Assembly: GCA_036563875.1 (NCBI GenBank)
Contig: DATCLO010000110.1
Span: 1 to 64,000, forward strand
Direction of reading: 5' to 3'
Length of the DNA stretch: 64,000 nt
Source: ZC4RG29 sp036563875
GTDB lineage: Bacteria; Bacteroidota; Bacteroidia; Cytophagales; Cyclobacteriaceae
Position numbers and translations under genes: made by a program
Shown here: positions 25,890 through 33,339 of the stretch, one piece after another
Layout of the letters: every line of letters starts with the position of its first letter
Position numbering within the stretch: position 1 is the first letter of the stretch
The notes under the pieces: generated by a model
Databases searched by the model: none
Seen by the model: only the letters and a program-made list of their open reading frames with translations
Told to the model about the DNA's origin: nothing

Positions 25890-27413
25890 ATGGCAAAGAC
25901 ACCGCTCGTAAACGACGGCACCGTATTCTTTATCTTCGGTGGTACAGGCGACCTTACATCACGCAAAATCATACCGGCACTGTACAATCTGTATCTCGAC
26001 GGATGGATGCCGCCTCGTTTTGCAATTATAGGACTTGGGCGTACGCAACTTAACCACGACCAATACCGTGATCAGCTTGCACAGGGAGTAAATAAATTTT
26101 CGCGTCGCGGCAAGGCAGACAACGAACAATGGAAAACGTTTGCTGAGCGTATAGAGTATCAGGTATCTGAAATTTCCAGCATCGATGCGTACGCATTGCA
26201 GGCTGAGACCATTGATCGGTTCCGGTCGGAGTGGAAAGAAGATCCAATTGTAATATACTACCTGGCTGTGGCACCGCGATTCTTCACGACCATCGCCCAG
26301 AATCTGGCAGCACAAGGACTTGCGCGCGAATTGAAGAAGTCGCGTATTGTTATTGAGAAGCCTTTCGGCCACGACCTCGAATCCGCTCGCGCATTGAATA
26401 AATTGCTGTGCAGCATCTTCGAGGAAAATCAGATCTATCGGATCGATCACTACCTCGGCAAAGAAACCGTACAAAATCTCCTTGCCTTCCGCTTTGCGAA
26501 TTCGGTGCTTGAGCCCATATGGAACAGGAACTACATCGACCATGTACAGATATCGGTGACAGAACAACTTGGTGTGGAAGATCGCGGTGGATACTACGAT
26601 GAAGCTGGCGCACTTCGCGACATGATTCAGAATCACTTGCTTCAGCTGCTTTGCCTCGTGGCGATGGAACCGCCTGTGAGCTTTCAGGCCGATGAAATCC
26701 GGAACAGAAAGGTCGATGTCCTTCGCGCCATGCGGAAGTTCGATGCGGAAGCGATCAAAAAGGGAGCGGTACGCGGACAATACGGTCGTGGATGGCTGGA
26801 AGGAAAAGAAGTGCCTGCTTATCGCGAAGAGAAGGGCGTAAACCCGTCCTCCAATACGGAGACATTCGCGGCGATTAAGTTTTTCATTGACAACTGGCGG
26901 TGGCAGAATGTGCCGTTTTATGTCAGGACAGGCAAGCGCCTGCACCAGTCTGCTTCGGTAATTTCAATCCAGTTTCGCGACGTTCCTCACCTCATCTTCC
27001 CGACTGAAACGCTGGAAAGCTGGCAACAGAATCGCCTCATCATAAGCATTCAACCCGAAATGAGCATCCGCCTGCAAGTACAGGCGAAGCGACCAGGTCT
27101 TGAAATGATGCTCAATCCTGTCGATATGATCTTCGACTACAAAGGCACATATCCTGACCAAAGCCCGGAAGCTTATGAAACCCTCCTTCTGGACACCATG
27201 CTCGGCGACCAAACGCTCTTTATGCGGGGCGACCAGGTTGAAGTTGCCTGGGAATTGCTTATGCCCATCCTGAATGCCTGGGAACGAAAGAAGAGTTTGA
27301 ATTTTCCTAACTACGCGGCCGATTCATGGGGACCAGAAATTGCAGAGGCGCTGATTGCCCGCGATGGCTTCCATTGGTTTACGCTGCCTGTGAATAACCG
27401 TTATGGTGGATAG
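25890..27413 (+). CDS. zwf: Glucose-6-phosphate 1-dehydrogenase
   Basis: A 507-residue enzyme that oxidises glucose 6-phosphate to 6-phosphogluconolactone. The coenzyme-binding start FFIFGGTGDLTSRKIIPALY and the active-site signature RIDHYLGKETVQNLLAFRF with catalytic His are present, as are VIEKPFGHDL and the YVRTGKRL substrate loop. A normal-length enzyme. The stop overlaps the pgl start by 11 nt, which fits coupled production of dehydrogenase and lactonase. Third gene of the rpiB-gnd-zwf-pgl unit. A 328-residue frame on the other strand is only a shadow. Confidence 0.97.
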   Translation: MAKTPLVNDGTVFFIFGGTGDLTSRKIIPALYNLYLDGWMPPRFAIIGLGRTQLNHDQYRDQLAQGVNKFSRRGKADNEQWKTFAERIEYQVSEISSIDAYALQAETIDRFRSEWKEDPIVIYYLAVAPRFFTTIAQNLAAQGLARELKKSRIVIEKPFGHDLESARALNKLLCSIFEENQIYRIDHYLGKETVQNLLAFRFANSVLEPIWNRNYIDHVQISVTEQLGVEDRGGYYDEAGALRDMIQNHLLQLLCLVAMEPPVSFQADEIRNRKVDVLRAMRKFDAEAIKKGAVRGQYGRGWLEGKEVPAYREEKGVNPSSNTETFAAIKFFIDNWRWQNVPFYVRTGKRLHQSASVISIQFRDVPHLIFPTETLESWQQNRLIISIQPEMSIRLQVQAKRPGLEMMLNPVDMIFDYKGTYPDQSPEAYETLLLDTMLGDQTLFMRGDQVEVAWELLMPILNAWERKKSLNFPNYAADSWGPEIAEALIARDGFHWFTLPVNNRYGG

Positions 27414-28131
27414 CGAATTTCATATTCTGCCCGACAGCACCAGTCTCATCGAGTCAGCTGCTGATTTCCTGCGCAACGCGATTAACCAAGTTGTATCGAC
27501 AAAGCCATTCTGCAGTGTTGCATTGTCCGGCGGAACTACGCCCAAGGGGCTTTATAAACTCTTAGCATCTCCCCCGTTCGTTACTGGCATTCCATGGACG
27601 AAGCTTCGCTTCTTTCTTGGTGATGAAAGGTATGTTCCGCACGATCATCCCGACAGCAATTACAAGATGATCCGGGAGAGCCTTTTCAGCGATCGGGAAC
27701 CTGAGGCCGGCACGTTATTCCCGGTAGATACAAGCCTTCCCTCTCATAAAGCTGCAGCGGAATACGAACGTACCTTAAGAAAACAGATTGGTGACGATGG
27801 CTCGTTCGACATCATCTTGCTTGGTCTTGGCGATGATGCGCATACAGCTTCACTTTTCCCCAACACGACGGCGTTGGAAGAAAAAACCGCATGGGTTACG
27901 GACGTGTATGTAGAAAAACTGAAATCGCGTCGCATCACATTCACCTTTCCGTTAATCAACGCAGCCCGTATTATTACCTTCCTTGTGAGCGGTAGCGCCA
28001 AAGCTGCTGCCGTGCGCAACGTCATCAGAGGGCCGCGCGCACCACACAACTATCCTGCCCAGTGTGTAGAGCCTCGTAACGGCGTCGTCCATTGGTTCGT
28101 TGATAAGGATGCCGCAAGCGAATTGAAATAG
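27403..28131 (+). CDS. pgl: 6-phosphogluconolactonase
   Basis: A 242-residue SOL/DevB-type lactonase hydrolysing 6-phosphogluconolactone. Family segments include FCSVALSGGTTPKGLYKLLA, FFLGDERYVPHDHPDSNYKM, DIILLGLGDDAHTASLFPNT with the catalytic region, and the terminal RITFTFPLINAARIITFLVSG. The start ATG lies inside the zwf 3' end (11-nt overlap). Last gene of the oxidative pentose phosphate unit; about 150 nt of non-coding DNA separate it from the GMC gene on the same strand. Confidence 0.95.
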   Translation: MVDSEFHILPDSTSLIESAADFLRNAINQVVSTKPFCSVALSGGTTPKGLYKLLASPPFVTGIPWTKLRFFLGDERYVPHDHPDSNYKMIRESLFSDREPEAGTLFPVDTSLPSHKAAAEYERTLRKQIGDDGSFDIILLGLGDDAHTASLFPNTTALEEKTAWVTDVYVEKLKSRRITFTFPLINAARIITFLVSGSAKAAAVRNVIRGPRAPHNYPAQCVEPRNGVVHWFVDKDAASELK

Positions 28132-28279
28132 CCAAAATACTGCCGTAGAAATCGCTCATAATGCGGGTGTTGAGGGCGAAATCGCGATTGAGAGAATTTT
28201 TTTCATGCGGAAAAATAAATTATTCTTATTTTCATCGCGTTTTCAGAAACCTGAAAGGATATAAAAACAAGCAACAAGG

Positions 28280-29959
28280 ATGCAAGAAAATGTTTTTGAC
28301 GCTATTGTAGTCGGCTCCGGCATCAGCGGGGGATGGGCAGCAAAAGAATTGTGTGAGAAAGGCTTAAAAGTCATCATGCTGGAGCGTGGGCCGAATGTTG
28401 AACATATTAAGGATTATCACAGCGCAACGAAACATCCGTGGGAGTTTCCTCATCGCGGTTCGCGCACCCAACAAATGATAAAAGACTATCCGGTTCTGAA
28501 GCGGGATTATCCGTTGAACGAAATGAACCTGGAATGGTGGGCAAGCGATAAGGATTGTCCCTACACGGAAATCAAGCGATTCGATTGGTTCCGGGGATAC
28601 CAGGTGGGTGGCCGCTCCCTGATGTGGGGAAGGCAAAGTTATCGCCTCTCCGACCTCGACTTCGAGGCCAATGCCCGCGAAGGCATTGCTATTGACTGGC
28701 CCGTGCGATACAAAGACATCGAACCGTGGTATGATTACGTCGAGAAATTTGCTGGCATAAGCGGCAACCGCGATGGTATTGCCCACCTCCCCGATGGTCA
28801 GTTCCTGCCGCCTATGGAGTTGAATTGCGTTGAAAAGGACGTCGCAGCGCGCATCAAATCGACATTCGGCGGCAAACGTCATATGATCATCGGACGATCA
28901 GCCAACGTAACAGGCCCGCTCGCCGGAAGACAACAGTGTCAATTCCGCGATAAGTGCTGGCTCGGATGTCCGTTCGGTGGATACTTCAGCACGCAGTCGT
29001 CTACCCTGCCCGCGGCGATGAAGACGGGAAATCTCACACTGCGTCCATGGAGCATTGTGACTAAAGTATTGTACGATAAGGACAAGAAGCGCGCTACCGG
29101 CGTTGAAGTACTCGACGCTCAAACGAATCAGACATACGAATACAAGTCGAAAATTGTATTCCTGAACGCTTCAACACTTAATACGACCTGGATACTCATG
29201 AACTCCGCCACAGATGTGTGGCCGGATGGTCTGGGCAGCAGCAGCGGTGAACTTGGCCATAACCTGATGGACCACCATCTGGGCGTAGGCGCCGGAGGCT
29301 GGGTTGAAGGTTATGAAGACAAATATTACTACGGACGCCGTCCGAACGGATTTTATATTCCGAGGTTCCGTAACTTGAACGGCGAAAAGCGGAACTATCT
29401 CAGAGGATTCGGTTATCAGGGCGCGGCCAGCAGAGAAAACTGGGAGCGCTCAATTGCTGAATACAGCATTGGTGCAGAATTCAAGGAAGCCCTTACTGAA
29501 CCGGGACGCTGGACTATCGGTATGGGCGGATTTGGCGAAATCCTTCCGTATCACGAGAACAAAGTCACGCTCGACAAGACGAAGACAGACAAGTGGGGGT
29601 TGAATGTTCTCGCGATCGACTGTGAGCTCAAAGAAAACGAGCTCAATATGCGCAAGGACATGCTGAACGACGCCCTGGAAATGCTTGAAGCCGCCGGAGT
29701 AAAAGATGTGGGCGGCGCTGATGGAGATGGTACCCCTGGTCGCGGCATTCACGAAATGGGAACAGCGCGCATGGGCCGTGATCCGAAGACGTCTGTGCTC
29801 AACAAATGGAACCAGGTATGGGATGCGCCAAACGTGTTCATCACCGACGGATCGTTCATGACATCAGCCGCATGTCAGAATCCTTCACTAACTTACATGG
29901 CGTTTACTGCGAGAGCGGCAGACTATGCGGTTCGGGAATTAAAACGCATGAACCTCTAA
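28280..29959 (+). CDS. GMC family FAD sugar oxidoreductase, paralogue 2
   Basis: A 559-residue flavoprotein clearly paralogous to the one at 20036: both share VGSGISGGWAAKELCEKG-type FAD motifs, NVEHIKDY, HPWEFPHRG and the C-terminal region MGRDPKTS-LN-WNQ. The catalytic segment is GRGIHEMGTARMGRD plus the final CQNPSLTYMAF. Cys220, Cys226 and Cys230 form C-x5-C-x3-C-P, as in 3Fe-4S-containing FAD glucose dehydrogenases. No signal peptide. It is followed 31 nt later by the Tat-type small subunit gene, the usual arrangement for glucoside 3-dehydrogenases and gluconate dehydrogenases, so a periplasmic complex oxidising sugars or glycosides is predicted. Confidence 0.9.
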   Translation: MQENVFDAIVVGSGISGGWAAKELCEKGLKVIMLERGPNVEHIKDYHSATKHPWEFPHRGSRTQQMIKDYPVLKRDYPLNEMNLEWWASDKDCPYTEIKRFDWFRGYQVGGRSLMWGRQSYRLSDLDFEANAREGIAIDWPVRYKDIEPWYDYVEKFAGISGNRDGIAHLPDGQFLPPMELNCVEKDVAARIKSTFGGKRHMIIGRSANVTGPLAGRQQCQFRDKCWLGCPFGGYFSTQSSTLPAAMKTGNLTLRPWSIVTKVLYDKDKKRATGVEVLDAQTNQTYEYKSKIVFLNASTLNTTWILMNSATDVWPDGLGSSSGELGHNLMDHHLGVGAGGWVEGYEDKYYYGRRPNGFYIPRFRNLNGEKRNYLRGFGYQGAASRENWERSIAEYSIGAEFKEALTEPGRWTIGMGGFGEILPYHENKVTLDKTKTDKWGLNVLAIDCELKENELNMRKDMLNDALEMLEAAGVKDVGGADGDGTPGRGIHEMGTARMGRDPKTSVLNKWNQVWDAPNVFITDGSFMTSAACQNPSLTYMAFTARAADYAVRELKRMNL

Positions 29960-29990
29960 CATTATCCAAGAACGACTAAAGCCTATACGT

Positions 29991-30563
29991 ATGAATAGAA
30001 GAGAAGCATTATCGAGGGTCGCCCTGATTTTTGGTGGAACCATTGTGGGCGCCGAGGCCTTCCTGACCGGCTGCCGCAATAGTTCAATGCCTGCGGAGAC
30101 CTTGACCTTCTCCCCTGACGTCATCAGCCTTCTTGATGAAGTCGGTGAAACCATACTGCCCACTACAGCCTCATCACCCGGCGCAAAGGCTGCGGCCATT
30201 GGTGAGTTCATGAAAGTGATCGTAACCGACTGCTACGAGGAAAAGGATCAGCAAATCTTTATGGAAGGCATCGGCAAGCTCAACGAAGCGGCCGACAAGA
30301 AATTTGGAAAAGATTTCATGGACCTTTCCGCCGAAGAAAAGCATGACCTTCTCGTTGAGATCGATGCTGAAGCCAAAGCGTACAGCGAAAGCAAAGGATC
30401 TGAAGATCCCAACCACTATTTCACGCTGATGAAGCAACTCACGCTGTGGGGATACTTTACATCTGAAGTAGGCGCTACCAAAGCGCTGCGATACGTGCCT
30501 GTCCCCGGCCGGTATGAAGGCTGCATCGAGTACAAGAAGGGCGAAAAGGCCTGGGCCTTGTAG
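29991..30563 (+). CDS. Gluconate 2-dehydrogenase subunit 3-like protein (Tat lipoprotein)
   Basis: A 190-residue small subunit. The N-terminus MNRREALSRVALIFGG has a twin-arginine pattern and is followed by a hydrophobic stretch and the lipobox FLTGC, so it is probably exported folded through Tat and lipidated. Residues ~40-180 form the helical subunit 3 domain (DVISLLDEVGETILPTTASSPGAKAAAIGEF and later LMKQLTLWGYFTSEVGATKAL). In related dehydrogenases this subunit carries the signal that exports the catalytic GMC partner without its own signal. It sits between the GMC gene (31 nt upstream) and the Tat-type Gfo/Idh/MocA gene (2 nt downstream). Confidence 0.88.
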   Translation: MNRREALSRVALIFGGTIVGAEAFLTGCRNSSMPAETLTFSPDVISLLDEVGETILPTTASSPGAKAAAIGEFMKVIVTDCYEEKDQQIFMEGIGKLNEAADKKFGKDFMDLSAEEKHDLLVEIDAEAKAYSESKGSEDPNHYFTLMKQLTLWGYFTSEVGATKALRYVPVPGRYEGCIEYKKGEKAWAL

Positions 30564-30565
30564 AT

Positions 30566-31906
30566 GTGAGTAAGAACTCCAAACCGTCGCGTCGCCAATT
30601 TATTTCCGACACGTCCCGGTTTGTAGCGGGCGTCGGCCTGTCCGGCATCTTTTCAGCTCCTCTCTCATCCGCCGCGAAGCCAACGACTTCCACCAGCGAT
30701 AAAGTTCTGGTTGGACTGATCGGTTGCAGGAGCATGGGCTTTGGCGACCTGGAAAACGCGTTACGCGTTCCTGGCGTTGAATGTGTTGGCCTTTGCGACG
30801 TAGACGCATCCATACTCGACAGGCGCGCAGAAGACGTAAAAGCCATCCAGGGAAAGGCTCCCAAAAAATTCTCAGATTTTCGAAGGCTCCTCGAACTTCG
30901 TGATCTCGACGCTGTGATCATCGGAACGCCGGATCACTGGCATTGCCTCCCATTTGTTTATGCCTGCCAGGCGGGTAAAGACGTGTACGTGGAAAAGCCC
31001 CTGGCCAACAGCATTGCCGAATGCGATGTCATGGTCCGCGCTGCACGACACTACAATCGCGTTGTGCAGGTCGGGCAACAGCAACGAAGCGGTGATCACT
31101 GGAAGAAAGCGCTCGATTTTGTTAAGGGCGGCAACATCGGTCAGCTCAGGAAGATCAACGTCTGGGGAAATTTCGCTTACGGCATCGGTCAGAAGAAGGT
31201 GCCCGATAGTACAGTTCCAGCAGGTGTTGATTTCGACATGTGGCTCGGACCAGCACCTGTCCGTCCCTTCAATGCCGCCCGCTTTCACAGCTCATGGCGC
31301 ATGTTCTGGGATTATGGCGGCGGACTCCTGACTGACTGGGGTGTTCACCTCCTCGACATGGCATTATGGGCCACTGACACCACTACACTGCCGCTTTCTG
31401 TTTCAGCAGCCGGAGGAAACTGGGCGTCCCCCAATTACGATCATGAGACGTTTGATACAATGAGCGTCATCTATCAAATGAAAGATCATGTGATCACGTG
31501 GGACCACACCGCAGGAACACAAAATGGTCCCTATGGAAGGCGATATGGTATTGCGTACGTGGGCGACCTTGCCACGCTTGTCATCGACAGAGCTGGTTGG
31601 GAAGTATTTCCTGAAAGTGCGGACGGCACGTACAAGGTTCCCGCAATACCGCCGCAACCGGGTCGCGATTACCATCAGGAGCACATGCAGAATTTCATCG
31701 AATGCATTCGCTCAAGGAAAGACCCGAATTGCACCATTGAGAACGGACGATTGGTCGCCCTTTATGCCCACATGGGCAACATCGCGCTTCGCACTCAAAC
31801 GCAGCTGAAATGGAATGAGGCCGGTTCCAACTTTGGCGATAACAAAGCCGCCAACGCTTTTATCCGACCGAACTATCGCGAACCCTGGACGTTTCCAACG
31901 GTCTGA
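30566..31906 (+). CDS. Gfo/Idh/MocA family oxidoreductase with Tat signal
   Basis: A 446-residue periplasmic member. The start SKNSKPSRRQFISDTSRFV has the Tat pattern S-R-R-x-F-I followed by a hydrophobic run and an alanine-rich cleavage region. The nucleotide-binding part reads VLVGLIGCRSMGFGDLENAL, then DAVIIGTPDHWHCLPFVYACQ and the E-K-P box VYVEKPLANS; the C-terminal domain includes DYGGGLLTDWGVHLLDMALW. Exported members bind their cofactor before Tat export and may use it without exchange. A GTG at 30566 is the start, 2 nt after the preceding stop. The 3' end overlaps the convergent sulfatase by 34 nt. With its neighbours it suggests processing of oxidised glycosides. Confidence 0.87.
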   Translation: MSKNSKPSRRQFISDTSRFVAGVGLSGIFSAPLSSAAKPTTSTSDKVLVGLIGCRSMGFGDLENALRVPGVECVGLCDVDASILDRRAEDVKAIQGKAPKKFSDFRRLLELRDLDAVIIGTPDHWHCLPFVYACQAGKDVYVEKPLANSIAECDVMVRAARHYNRVVQVGQQQRSGDHWKKALDFVKGGNIGQLRKINVWGNFAYGIGQKKVPDSTVPAGVDFDMWLGPAPVRPFNAARFHSSWRMFWDYGGGLLTDWGVHLLDMALWATDTTTLPLSVSAAGGNWASPNYDHETFDTMSVIYQMKDHVITWDHTAGTQNGPYGRRYGIAYVGDLATLVIDRAGWEVFPESADGTYKVPAIPPQPGRDYHQEHMQNFIECIRSRKDPNCTIENGRLVALYAHMGNIALRTQTQLKWNEAGSNFGDNKAANAFIRPNYREPWTFPTV

Positions 31907-33339
31907 GGTTTGATCTCAAACACAGGCGAGGGTGTTCGCTGCTTCGCCAGTAGTGCCGCAAGTTCGGCAGTCCTTTCCGGAAACTCTTCTGCGACATTTC
32001 TCGTCTCGCTTACATCTTCGCGAAGGTTGTAGAGTTCAAAAGCTCCCTGCGGTTCAGACCACGCATTGTATTGCACCAGCTTCCAGTCGCCAACGCGCAG
32101 GGCACGTCTTCCGCTCTGTTCGTGAAACTCCCAGTACAAAGCTTCATGCTGCTGTTGTCTCGCAGTGTCCCCGAGAAGTTCCGGAAGGAATGAAATGCCA
32201 TCGCTCTCAACTTCAACATCGATCAGATCAGCGATTGTCGGCATCACATCCCAAAACGCCGAGACATGATGGGACACGCTTCCTGGTCTTATGTGACCAA
32301 CCCAGCGGGCAATCATAGGCACACGAATTCCGCCTTCGTACAAATCGCGCTTATATCCACGCAAAGGACCATTGCTGTCGAAGTAATCCGGATCGCCGCC
32401 GCCTTCTATGTGGGGACCGTTGTCTGAAGTAAATATGATCAGTGTATTTTCTTCCAGGCCGAGTTCTTTCACGCGTTGCACAATTTCGCCAACCATATCA
32501 TCCATCAACGTCACCATCGCAGCAAAGGCAGCGTGAGACTCAGGTTGTGATCCATACGGGCCTTGCCGGAAACGTTCGCCATCATCAACGCCTTCGAACG
32601 CTTTCTCCGGTAAGAGTTTTCCGCGGAACCGTTCCATATAAGCCTCTGGCGCGGCAAGTTCAGCGTGCGGCATTATGAAAGGATAAAACATGAAAAAGGT
32701 CGTGTCGCGATTTTCTTCGAGAAATTTCAGCGCCTCGCGGTGAATGAGTTCAGGTGCGTAAGTGGCTTTCGCCAATCCTGTATTGCCTTCCAGCACAACT
32801 TTCGTTTCATTGTCCCACAGATGAGCAGGGTAGTAGTTGTGGGCAAGACGCTGGCAGTTGTATCCGTAGAATCGGTCGAAGCCCTGACGATGCGGTGCAC
32901 CGTCCGTGTCCACAAAGCCTAACCCCCACTTTCCAAAAGCTCCCGTTACGTAGCCTGCTTCCTTCAGCATTTCAGCCAGCGTGTAAGCAGAATCCGGTAA
33001 TGGCCATTGTCCTTCTGGTTGCCATTCCTTGTTGCCCCGGATGGGTGTATGACCTGTATGTAGGCCGGTCATCAACACAGAGCGAGAGGGAGCGCATACT
33101 GTAGTCCCCGCGTAGTGTTGCGTAAAACGCATGCCTTCTGCAGCCAGCCGGTCGATGTTGGGAGTTTGAAACCTTTTCTGTCCGTAACAGCTTAAATCAC
33201 CGTATCCAAGGTCATCTGCAATGATATAAATGATGTTAGGTCGTTTGACTGCCTCCTCGGCGTTCTCACGTTGTGGGCTGCACGAAATAACCACAAGTCC
33301 GACGAAGAGGAGAAAAAGCGATCGTATCGTGTATTTCAT
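31873..33339 (-). CDS. Sulfatase (formylglycine-dependent), lipoprotein
   Basis: A 488-residue exported sulfatase. The signal ends at the lipobox Cys20 (VVISC-S). Metal ligands start with IIADDLGYGDLS (Asp42, Asp43); Cys82 in TVCAPSRSVLMTG is the C-x-P-S-R residue converted to formylglycine, and HTGHTPIRGN and TSDNGPH follow. The type is the broad S1 arylsulfatase family; substrate could be a sulfated glycan. No maturase gene lies in the window. Its ATG overlaps the stop of the GH116 gene (ATGA), so the two are translationally coupled. The 3' end overlaps the convergent Gfo/Idh/MocA gene by 34 nt. Confidence 0.92.
   Translation of the reverse strand: MKYTIRSLFLLFVGLVVISCSPQRENAEEAVKRPNIIYIIADDLGYGDLSCYGQKRFQTPNIDRLAAEGMRFTQHYAGTTVCAPSRSVLMTGLHTGHTPIRGNKEWQPEGQWPLPDSAYTLAEMLKEAGYVTGAFGKWGLGFVDTDGAPHRQGFDRFYGYNCQRLAHNYYPAHLWDNETKVVLEGNTGLAKATYAPELIHREALKFLEENRDTTFFMFYPFIMPHAELAAPEAYMERFRGKLLPEKAFEGVDDGERFRQGPYGSQPESHAAFAAMVTLMDDMVGEIVQRVKELGLEENTLIIFTSDNGPHIEGGGDPDYFDSNGPLRGYKRDLYEGGIRVPMIARWVGHIRPGSVSHHVSAFWDVMPTIADLIDVEVESDGISFLPELLGDTARQQQHEALYWEFHEQSGRRALRVGDWKLVQYNAWSEPQGAFELYNLREDVSETRNVAEEFPERTAELAALLAKQRTPSPVFEIKPQTVGNVQGSR

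Noticed and set aside
25959..26945. 328-residue minus-strand frame opposite zwf
   Set aside because: Shadow of the zwf reading frame; no recognisable domain, and zwf is complete with its active-site motif.
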